Shown here: piece after piece, positions 34,918-43,400 of the stretch
Numbering within the stretch: the stretch's first letter is position 1
Layout: every line of letters begins with the position of its first letter
Assembly: GCA_025149285.1 (NCBI GenBank)
Contig: CP102274.1
Span: 578,501 to 642,500 of the forward strand
From: Hungatella hathewayi
GTDB taxonomy: Bacteria > Bacillota > Clostridia > Lachnospirales > Lachnospiraceae
Reading direction: 5' to 3'
Length of the DNA stretch: 64,000 nucleotides
The notes under the pieces: generated by a model
The model's database searches: none
Told to the model about the DNA's origin: nothing
Seen by the model: the letters and a program-made list of their open reading frames with translations, nothing else
Program-made: the position numbers and the translations under genes

Positions 34918-35586
34918 ATGAATAATAGTGAAATGAACAATAGTGAAATCTATTCACATGTGGATCATACGCTGTTAAAAGCGTATGCTTCATGGGAAGA
35001 AATAAAGAAATTATGTGATGAAGCCGTGACGTACCGGACTGCCTCCGTATGCATCCCTCCATCCTATATAAAACGGGTCAGGGAGACGTATGGAAAAGAT
35101 TTTAGAATCTGTACGGTGATTGGATTCCCGCTGGGATATCATACAAAAGATATAAAGGTGCGTGAGACTCTGCAGGCCATTGAAGACGGTGCGGATGAGA
35201 TTGATACGGTTATTAATATCGGGGACGTGAAAAATGGAGATTTCGATCTTGTGCGTTCGGAACTGAAAGCCATCAGGGAAGCTGTTGGGGAAAAGATACT
35301 GAAGGTAATTATAGAGACGTGCTATTTAACGGATGCGGAAAAACGGGAAATGTGCCGTATCGTGACCGAAGCGGGAGCTGATTATATCAAGACTTCCACC
35401 GGATTTGGAACGGAAGGGGCTGTGCTAAAAGATATTTTTCTGTTTAAAGAAGAGATCGGTCCCGGTGTAAAAATTAAGGCAGCAGGAGGAATGCACAGCC
35501 GACAGGACTTTGTGGAGTTTCTAAATGCCGGATGTGACCGTCTGGGGACGAGTTCCGCAGTGAAGGTGCTGGAGAAGACGGATTGA
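34918..35586 (+). CDS. deoC: Deoxyribose-phosphate aldolase
   Basis: The 222-residue protein starts at ATG 34918 (AAGGT about nine bases upstream), followed by a duplicated 15-base block that adds a near-repeat NNSE at the N-terminus. The DeoC motifs are clear: HVDHTLLKAYAS, EIDTVINIGDVKNG with the catalytic Asp, KVIIETCYL, and YIKTSTGFGTEGA with the Schiff-base lysine, then KAAGGM. It cleaves 2-deoxyribose-5-phosphate to acetaldehyde and glyceraldehyde-3-phosphate. As the last gene of the operon, with a terminator after it, it ties the whole locus to deoxynucleoside breakdown and makes its substrate a likely signal for the DeoR protein. Confidence 0.96.
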   Translation: MNNSEMNNSEIYSHVDHTLLKAYASWEEIKKLCDEAVTYRTASVCIPPSYIKRVRETYGKDFRICTVIGFPLGYHTKDIKVRETLQAIEDGADEIDTVINIGDVKNGDFDLVRSELKAIREAVGEKILKVIIETCYLTDAEKREMCRIVTEAGADYIKTSTGFGTEGAVLKDIFLFKEEIGPGVKIKAAGGMHSRQDFVEFLNAGCDRLGTSSAVKVLEKTD

Positions 35587-35607
35587 GAAATAGTAAGAAT
35601 AATATAA

Positions 35608-35650
35608 AATTCGCGTAAATCTATTTATCAGGATTTATGCGAATTTTTTT
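35608..35650 (+). terminator. Terminator of the nucleoside operon
   Basis: AATTCGCGTAAATC (35608-35621) pairs with GATTTATGCGAATT (35632-35645) through 14 positions including one G-U pair, and a run of T follows. Confidence 0.88.
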
Positions 35651-35677
35651 GCTTTTTCCTGGAAAGGCATTTATAAT
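35649..35677 (+). promoter_or_regulatory. Promoter of the gene at 35752
   Basis: TTGCTT (35649-35654) and a perfect TATAAT (35672-35677) are 17 bases apart. The -35 box lies inside the T run of the preceding terminator. Confidence 0.6.
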
Positions 35678-35751
35678 AAAATAATAAATATCAGGTTGAC
35701 GGTAACAGAGATGATACGAAAGAGAAGTACACAAAGCGTAAAGGAGACTCT

Positions 35752-36768
35752 ATGAGAAAAGAAGCCAGTCTGGAACAATGGAAGGAATTATATGAGGTAA
35801 CGCTGAATTTGAAGGCGTTGGAGCCCTGGCATTACTTTGGCAGTGAGGATCTGGTGGCGATTGCGCTCCAGGGAGAGGAAGAGCCGGTATTTATGAGCAT
35901 CATGGGGATGATGGGAAGCTGCTATGGGATCAGCATGTATGAAGGCATGGAAGGATTCTGTGATTTTGACATGGTTGCCAGAGCGGGAGGAGAGGACGGG
36001 CTTCCTGTTCCGTATGCGATGATGGAGCAGTCCTGCATTACATGGTACGTCGGCGACAGGGAAGAGGTGCCGGAGGATCAGAGGAAGGTGATTAAGAAGC
36101 TGGAACTTGGTTTCAGGGGAAAAGGCCAGTGGCAGTACTTTTACTCGTTTGCGAAAGGGTATATGCCCTTTACCCCGGATGCCAGAGAGGTAAGCGTACT
36201 GACGGAGGCGTTTAAAGGGCTGTTCATGGCGACTCGTGCAGTAAAGGAAAAACGGATATCCGTAGATTTTGAACACGGTGAAATTCTCTGGAGAGTCTAC
36301 AATGCAGAGACTGAAGAGTGGAACATGTTTGCAGGTCCCCTGCCTCCGTATGAACGGAACTATCCGGAGATAGAACTGGAGGATCAGGATTTGAAGCTGG
36401 AGCTGAAGGCGCAGCCGCGGAACAGTCAGGAACTTGCGGTTGATATCGCTTATATGAAGACAGGGATTCGCGATGAAGAGTATGACCGGCCTGTCTGCCC
36501 GCGTCTGCTCGTTGTCCTGGACTGGAAGGCGGATATGATACTGAGGATGGATATGATGAAGCCTGATGACGATGAGATCGGAATGGTTTTGGATTTCTTT
36601 GTGACTTATGTGATGACTGCCGGCCTGGTAAAAAAAGTCCGGGCGAGGAACCCCTGGGTGTTTGCGGCTTTGAGCGAGATCTGCGATTACTGCGGAATTG
36701 AACTGAAGAAGGACAGGCTGGGAAAAGTCGATAGGATTCTGGAAGAAATGGCAGGTATGATGGGGTGA
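35752..36768 (+). CDS. Uncharacterised soluble protein (possible DUF7309/DUF6930-type)
   Basis: This 338-residue protein has no signal peptide or membrane segments and is strongly acidic. The N-terminal half (ALEPWHYFGSEDLVAI, later SCITWYVGDREEVPEDQR) and the C-terminal half (RLLVVLDWKADMILRMDMMKPDDDEIGMVL) look like two alpha/beta domains that I tentatively recall as DUF7309 and DUF6930. No catalytic pattern is apparent. It has its own promoter and is bounded by terminators on both sides, so it is a single-gene transcript. AAAGGAGAC precedes the ATG. Function unknown. Confidence 0.82.
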   Translation: MRKEASLEQWKELYEVTLNLKALEPWHYFGSEDLVAIALQGEEEPVFMSIMGMMGSCYGISMYEGMEGFCDFDMVARAGGEDGLPVPYAMMEQSCITWYVGDREEVPEDQRKVIKKLELGFRGKGQWQYFYSFAKGYMPFTPDAREVSVLTEAFKGLFMATRAVKEKRISVDFEHGEILWRVYNAETEEWNMFAGPLPPYERNYPEIELEDQDLKLELKAQPRNSQELAVDIAYMKTGIRDEEYDRPVCPRLLVVLDWKADMILRMDMMKPDDDEIGMVLDFFVTYVMTAGLVKKVRARNPWVFAALSEICDYCGIELKKDRLGKVDRILEEMAGMMG

Positions 36769-36941
36769 GAACCGCTGATGTCCCGCAAAGTCACCGGAAT
36801 GTCCTCCGTGGATTCTGGAATACCGTGTGTCCTGTGTGCGGAGCGCCCAAAAGCAGTTTTGACAGTTCAGGGGAAAGAATAAAGGGATACGTATAGAAGA
36901 AAAGTATAGAAGAAAATGAATCGAAGGAATTGAATCGAAGG

Positions 36942-37003
36942 AAACAATAGCACCAGCTAAATTCGCCTGAAACAGAGGCGGTTTATCTGGTGCTATTGTT
37001 TCT
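36942..37003. terminator. Long two-way terminator
   Basis: GAAACAATAGCACCAG (36942-36957) and its exact reverse complement (36988-37003) close an inner imperfect stem (CGCCT/AGGCG). It separates the converging genes at 35752 and 37030; T-rich sequence flanks the right arm and A-rich sequence the left. Confidence 0.85.
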
Positions 37004-37029
37004 TTTCCGTATCTTTCCTGTATCTTTCC

Positions 37030-37947
37030 TCAGGCTTCCATATTGGTCACCCGATAATGTCCGGGCGATACCTGGGCGTATTTTTTAAACGTCCGGATAA
37101 AGTTGGAGTAATCATGAAAACCGGACAACTCACAGGTATCGGTGACACTTTTTCCCTGTTTTAAAAGCGTTTTGGCAAGCGAAATCCGTTTTAAAATCAT
37201 GTATTCCTGTATGGAACAGCCTGCCTGTTCCCTGAATTTACGGCTCATATGGGAACGGTTCATGTAAAGGTGATCAGCCAGGGCCTGAATGGATAAATCC
37301 TCTGTCAGATGCTCATCAATATACCTCATGATCTGGCTGGAAAGCTGGGGCATGAGGTTTTCCGGAAGCCAGGTGGATTCGTAGAAACAGGTGTTGGCCA
37401 GAACCAGGAGCTGCAGAAGATAGGTGGAGGCCAGGATATCGTGACCGAAGCTGGCAGAAGCCACGGCTGTGTGTAAATGATCTGTTAAATACAGATAGTG
37501 TTCCAGAGATTTAGGCGTCAGTGAAAGCAAATTTCTGTCCGCATTTTTCCTTTTTTCGAAACAGGAGAGCAGATCGGTCTGTTCTGTACAGTAATTCCGG
37601 ACCAGTTCGGGATAAAAATGGGTGGCAATCCGCTCATAGGGAGTGCCCTCGCTGGCGACGGCGCGGTGAATTTCCTGACTGTTAATAATCAGCAGATCAC
37701 CGCGTTTTAACCGGTAGCGGTGGTGTTCGATATAACAGTCTGTACAGCCGCCTAAAAACAGCAGCAGCTCATAGGAATCATGCATGTGATAGACGTCATT
37801 AACCGGCCTGGTGGAAAGCATATGGTGGCTTCGTATGGTCTCCGGAAAATGAATCCGGCGGCAGCTGCCGTTTTCCTCTGTAACGTGTTCGGGCGGCAAT
37901 GCAGCAGACACACCATTGTTAATTCTCTGTTCTGTAGAAAAAGTCAT
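37030..37947 (-). CDS. AraC-family regulator with N-terminal cupin domain
   Basis: The 305-residue protein has an N-terminal sugar-sensing cupin domain (about residues 50-140, with HMHDSYELLLFLGG and RGDLLIINSQEIHR) and a C-terminal AraC domain with two helix-turn-helix units (EDLSIQALADHLYMNRSHMSRKF, then SNFIRTFKKYAQVSPGHYR). It is divergent from the DUF2264 gene at 38125, with which it shares a 177-base AT-rich control region. It most likely activates that gene in response to a sugar or uronate. GGAGGATGGGT precedes its start. Confidence 0.93.
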   Translation of the reverse strand: MTFSTEQRINNGVSAALPPEHVTEENGSCRRIHFPETIRSHHMLSTRPVNDVYHMHDSYELLLFLGGCTDCYIEHHRYRLKRGDLLIINSQEIHRAVASEGTPYERIATHFYPELVRNYCTEQTDLLSCFEKRKNADRNLLSLTPKSLEHYLYLTDHLHTAVASASFGHDILASTYLLQLLVLANTCFYESTWLPENLMPQLSSQIMRYIDEHLTEDLSIQALADHLYMNRSHMSRKFREQAGCSIQEYMILKRISLAKTLLKQGKSVTDTCELSGFHDYSNFIRTFKKYAQVSPGHYRVTNMEA

Positions 37948-38124
37948 AAAGTACCCATCCTCCTGTCCGGCATCTCAGACGATGCGATTTTCCAACAGCC
38001 ATCCCTTGCTCAATAAATCACATAACGCAATAAAAAAACAAAAATCAGCAAAGAACACGCATGATATTTATTATATGATAAGGAATAAAAAAAGCAAGCA
38101 GTATCTGTCTGGGAGGTAATATTT

Positions 38125-40182
38125 ATGAAGTTTGAATTGAAAAACCCTGATTATGGGAAGAGCCCGTATACAGGCATGACGAAGGAACACTGGCTGGAGG
38201 TGTGTGAATTTCTTCTGGAAGGGATATTTTCCGGGATTGAACGTATGGATGGGCATCCGGTAAGCCGGAGAGTGGAATTTGAGGTGAGTTATCCAAATAA
38301 AAACAGTTCTCCGACAAAGGCCAGCGCGGAACAGTTTGAAGGGCTTGCAAGGAGCTTTCTGATTGCGGCGCCTCTGCTGTATAACCGTCCGGAGGCTGTG
38401 GTTTGCGGCGTTTCGATAAGGGATTACTATAAAACGCGGATCCTGGAGGCAGTGACGCCTGGAAATCCCAATTATCTGTATGGATTACAGGAGCTTCTCG
38501 CCATGGCAAAGGAAGGAGAGGATACCTTTCAGCATACCTGCGAATGCGCCTCACTCGTAATTGGCCTGGATCAGTGCAGGAAGGCTGTCTGGGATACGTA
38601 CACTGCTGAGGAAAAAGACCGGATCGCCTCCTATATCCGGGAATTCGCCTATGGGAAGACGGGGGCGCATAACTGGAGGCTCTTCAACATGCTCATTCTG
38701 GGATTTCTGCATCAGGAGGGATATGAGATCGACAAAGGCGTAATGAGAGATCATGCGCAGACGATTCTGTCGTACTATGCAGGAGACGGCTGGTATCGTG
38801 ACGGCCATCGTTTTGACTATTATACTCCATGGGCATTTCAGGTGTACGGACCGATCTGGAACCGGTGGTATGGATATGCGGAGGAACCGTGGATTGCAGG
38901 GAAGATAGAGCAGTACGCCAATGCGCTTACAGATACTTTTCTTTCCATGTTTGACAAAGAGGGCCATGTGACGCTCTGGGCGAGAAGCGGTCTGTACCGC
39001 AATGCCGCCGCCTCCCCCTTTGCCTCCGCATATCTTCTGAATCATACCAATGTCAATCCGGGACTGGCGAGAAGAATCAATTCCGGCGCGCTTCTGCAGT
39101 TTATCACCAGAGAGGATGTATTTGTAAACGGCGTGCCGTCACTGGGATTTTACGGCCAGTTTCTCCCGATGGTACAGGATTACAGCTGCGCGGAAAGTCC
39201 GTTCTGGATCGCAAATCCGTTTGTGGCATTGACGTATCCGGAGGAGCACCCATTCTGGTCTGCAGTCGAAGAAAATGGATGCTGGGAACGGCTGGGCAGA
39301 CAGGAAGCGGAGTCTTCTCTTCCGTGTTCGGCAAGAGGGTATGAGGAAACAGTCATGGACGGCCCGGGAATTGTCTCGGCACAGCTGGGAGGAAACGGAG
39401 CCTGCGAGTTCCGGACGGCCAAGGGCCTTTTTAAACCGGGAGACGAGTATATCAGATATTACATACGCCTTGCATTTCACAGCCACTATCCATGGGAGGC
39501 GTTTGACGGCCAGGGTGCAGAAGCGATGCAGTACAGTCTTTTTTATGACGGAGCTGCGGAGGCGCTGGTGCCTAATATCATCATGTACGGCGGCGTAAAG
39601 AACGGGGTTCTCTACCGAAAGCAGTACTTTGATTTCCACCATAACTTCCAGGGAGGCGCTTCCATTGATCTGGCTGATTTCCCGGTGGCAAACGGCCACA
39701 TCCGGGTGGATAAAATGCGTATTCCCAACAAACCATTTACACTGACCATGGGGGCCTACGGTTTTCCGGAGTTTCAGGATGAAACGAAAACCCAGGTGAT
39801 CAGGCGGTCCTGTGAAGGCGCGCAGGCAGTGATCTTAAAACAGGCCGGCCGTCAGCTGGCACTGGTTGCTTATACTGCGTGGGAATCTGTTGAGACAAAG
39901 GAGAGAAGAGGAGTAAATCCGGCTGCGGAGAACAGCATACTGGCCTACGGAAAGCTGCGCAGAGAAAAAATGTACGGGTATGAGCCCTATGTGATGATCA
40001 GCGCCGTATTAAGCAGGAACGATGATGGGGAATGGGAGGAGGACGAACTGTTCCCGGTCAGAGAGATCACCTTTATGGATGAGGAGCAGTGCGGCGGATA
40101 CGGTCCGGTTACACTCCTGATGACGGACGGACGCACGGTTGTCGTGGATTTTGAGGGGCTGGAAGGGCATTTGATGATTTAA
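38125..40182 (+). CDS. DUF2264 domain protein
   Basis: The 685-residue protein matches by eye the DUF2264 family. Its start NPDYGKSPYTGMTKEHWLEVCEFLLEGIF and the (alpha/alpha) barrel-like stretch HNWRLFNMLILGFL and DGWYRDGHRFDYYTPWAFQVYGP are characteristic. There is no signal peptide, so it acts inside the cell. Members stand in polysaccharide-use loci; their helical toroid plus beta-sandwich build is similar to that of polysaccharide lyases and unsaturated glycosyl hydrolases, but activity is not generally established. The C-terminal 250 residues are beta-rich. It is controlled in all likelihood by the divergent AraC gene. Confidence 0.88.
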   Translation: MKFELKNPDYGKSPYTGMTKEHWLEVCEFLLEGIFSGIERMDGHPVSRRVEFEVSYPNKNSSPTKASAEQFEGLARSFLIAAPLLYNRPEAVVCGVSIRDYYKTRILEAVTPGNPNYLYGLQELLAMAKEGEDTFQHTCECASLVIGLDQCRKAVWDTYTAEEKDRIASYIREFAYGKTGAHNWRLFNMLILGFLHQEGYEIDKGVMRDHAQTILSYYAGDGWYRDGHRFDYYTPWAFQVYGPIWNRWYGYAEEPWIAGKIEQYANALTDTFLSMFDKEGHVTLWARSGLYRNAAASPFASAYLLNHTNVNPGLARRINSGALLQFITREDVFVNGVPSLGFYGQFLPMVQDYSCAESPFWIANPFVALTYPEEHPFWSAVEENGCWERLGRQEAESSLPCSARGYEETVMDGPGIVSAQLGGNGACEFRTAKGLFKPGDEYIRYYIRLAFHSHYPWEAFDGQGAEAMQYSLFYDGAAEALVPNIIMYGGVKNGVLYRKQYFDFHHNFQGGASIDLADFPVANGHIRVDKMRIPNKPFTLTMGAYGFPEFQDETKTQVIRRSCEGAQAVILKQAGRQLALVAYTAWESVETKERRGVNPAAENSILAYGKLRREKMYGYEPYVMISAVLSRNDDGEWEEDELFPVREITFMDEEQCGGYGPVTLLMTDGRTVVVDFEGLEGHLMI

Positions 40183-40411
40183 CGATAAAAACCTTAAGAT
40201 AGTGTAAAAATATGAAAATATTACAAATATCCCTGGTTACGATCTGAAGATTTTGTAAAAAGGCAGTATGAAACTTTATTTGCTTTTCAGATTCTTGATG
40301 TTATATTGAAACCATCATAATTACAAGGAAATATGCGGGAAGACCAGGGATATCACGGAGCGGATAAACGCGCCTGCCGCTGGTCTTTCAGCAGAAAATG
40401 GAGGAGACATT
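40183..40411 (+). promoter_or_regulatory. Promoter and structured leader of the large secreted protein
   Basis: TTGCTT (40280-40285) and TATATT (40302-40307) are 16 bases apart. The leader then holds AAGACCAG (40340-40347) and CTGGTCTT (40380-40387), an eight-base-pair stem around a GC-rich interior, ending just before GGAGGAG of the gene at 40412. The fold might control translation; it matches no riboswitch that I recognise. Confidence 0.5.
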
Positions 40412-43400
40412 ATGAAAAAAAGCTGGAAAAGGGGACTGGCGCTTTATCTGTCATTTGTTATGGCAACAGGCAATTTTGGAAGCGGTATCTCTTACAGCTT
40501 CGCTGCCGTAAATGGCGGCGGAGGAAACGGGACGGGAAAGGCCACATCTTCCAATGCGGCCGGATCGGGAAGCGGCCATACGCATACATCAAAGGCCACT
40601 TCATCTAATGCGGATTCCGGCAGTTCAGACCGGGAACCGGATAAAAAGGCGACGGAGTCAAATGCGACAATGTCCAATGCCCTGAAGCTGCTTCTGGAGA
40701 AGACGGAATTTTCTCTGACAGATGATTTTAGCGATACACAGGGGCCGATCTGGTACTACAAGTATGGAGACAGGGACAGCGGGGAAGTATCAGAACTTCA
40801 GGAGTATGACGCAGATACACCGCGGTGGAAGGATAATAAGGATAAATGGCTGAGAATATTTAATGATGGTATGATGCCGGGAAATAAGGGGGACGACGCG
40901 ATTCTGGAATGGAAAGCGCCCGCGGATGGCCTCATTCAAATATCCGAGGATGACGGCTCTATATTCATGGAAACAGACCGGAATGACAGAGATGGAGTCT
41001 TGCTGTCCATACAGCAGAACGGAAAATTAATCTGGCCGGATACAGGGACGATATCGACGGAACACAATAAGACAGATGTCAAGTTCCAGCCATTTTATGT
41101 ACAGGTCAGGGAAGGCGATGCCATCCATTTCCGGGCCAATGGAAATAAAGAGTACAACAATGACCGTGTAAAATGGTGTCCGGTTATCACGTATCTGGAA
41201 GAAGAGGATGTCGCAATGATATCCGATATTACCATGACGGGAAGAGATTCCCTCGAATTTACAGCGGCGTCGAAAGAACTGTCCGGTGATACCCGGGATC
41301 GGATTTCTTTAAGCGCAATTGTAAACGGAAATAAGGAAGAGGCGGTAACCGTCCGTTCCGCTGAGGCAAAAGACGGTAAAGTTGTGGTTGCATTTGATGA
41401 GGTCGAGGCAGCAGATAAAGATCAGATACAATTACTGGTCGGTTTTGATGAGGATCATCGGTTCGTTACATACAGCCCTCAGGATTTTGAAGTGATTTCC
41501 GGTCTGACCTATTACGTAGACGCGGTAAATGGAAACGACAGCAATGACGGACTTACAGAGGAGAATGCCTGGAAGAGTCTTGACAAGGTTAACAGCACTA
41601 CATTTCTTCCCGGAGATTCTATTCTGTTAAAGGCCGGCTGTATCTGGAACGGTTATCTGTATCCGAAGGGAGAGGGAAGCGAGAGCGCCCCTGTCACACT
41701 CGGAAAGTACGGCGGAGACGGATATCCGATTATTAACGGCGACGGGTCGGTTCCTTACGATTCAAAGTATAAAGTCAGAAAAGATCATGTATACAGTCCT
41801 GCCGTTCTGCTGAGTGATCAGAGTAACTGGGTGATCGACGGGATTGAAGTCACAAACAGCGCAGATGACAATTTCAATCATGTAGGAATTCTGGTATTTA
41901 CCACAGGACAGACTGGGGTGATATCTAATGTGACCGTGCAGAACTGTTATGTGCATGATGTGACAGCCGAAGAGGCAAACTCTAAGATGACCGGCGGAAT
42001 TCTCGTGATCGGTGCCGATGCATGGATCGATGGGCAGAAGCCGGAAGGCGAGATGGCTTCTGATATCGGTTTTGATGAAATTTTGATTGAAAACAATTAT
42101 GTTAAGAATGTAGCCAAAGAAGGAATCCGTTCCAGCGGCCAGAGTACAGGCGCGGAGGGCGTTGGTTTCCGTAATACAAAAACTTTCCGTAATATTACCT
42201 TCCGTGGAAACTATATTGAAGAAATTTTCGGCGACGGCATAGTGCTTGCGGAGGTTGGTGAAAACGGACTGGTAGAGAATAATGTGGTGAAGAATCACTG
42301 CAACTACGATACAGCAAATTACGCAGGCGCATGGCTGTGGCAGTGTGACGATTCAGTCTTCCGCTATAATGAAGTGTTCGGCGGTGAATACGGATATAAT
42401 GACGGAGAGGCATTTGACTATGATATTGGCTGTAAAGACATCATCTATGAATATAATTACAGTCACCACAATAAGGGTGGTCTGCTTCTGACCATGTATG
42501 ACAATGCTTCCTATCATTTCCGCTATAATATCAGCGCCAACGATGGAAAGCCCAGCCAGGAGCTGTTCCACTGCCAGACCGGTGAGACGAAGATCTATAA
42601 TAATACCATGTACATCGGAAAGGGTATCACAACTTCGATTTTCCAGACCGGGTCCGTGGGATACTTTAAAAACAATATTATTATGGCGCACGGCAGTGTT
42701 CCCAAATTTGGGACCAGCGCCATCAGCGTATCGAAGGGAGCGATGACCAACAATATTATATACCCGGCCTCTATCACAAGTGTCAACGGTCCTTCAGAGG
42801 CAGTTCTGGAAGATAATCTGTTTGTGAACCCAAGACTGTCTTCTCCGCAGGTGAGTACAAAATACAGCAGTAAAGAGTATGACCTCACTTACGAAAATAT
42901 GGGACAGGGAGAAGAATTTATTGCCGGTCTCAGAAAACGTATGGCGATCTTTAAACTGCAGGAGAACTCGCCGGCGGTGGATGCAGGCGTGGTAATTCCG
43001 GAATCGAATGCAAAAGAGGATATCTTTGGTAATGCTATCGTTGGTTTGCCGGACATCGGCGCCCATGAGTTTAATAACGATCCGGGCCCTGTGGAAGAAG
43101 ATACAGAAAAAGCAGAGAAAGTAATTTTAGATAAGACAGAACTTTATATGACGGTAGAAGACAGTGTCCAGTTAAAGGCCTCCGTACAGCCGGAAGATAT
43201 TCTTGATGACAGTATTGCATGGTCGGTTCAAGATCCGGATGTAGTAAGTGTATCAGCGGCAGGTAAGGTTACAGCCCGGATGAAGGGAGAAACTGTGATT
43301 ACGGCTGTCAGCCTGAGTAATCCGGAAGCAAAGGCAGAGTGTATCGTTCATGTATACGAAAAGGATTCTGCGTCTGTCATAGCAGATAAGGATGCCAGGG

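Noticed and set aside
40337..40389. Known riboswitch upstream of the giant secreted protein
   Set aside because: Only one short outer stem could be paired and no conserved riboswitch core was recognised.
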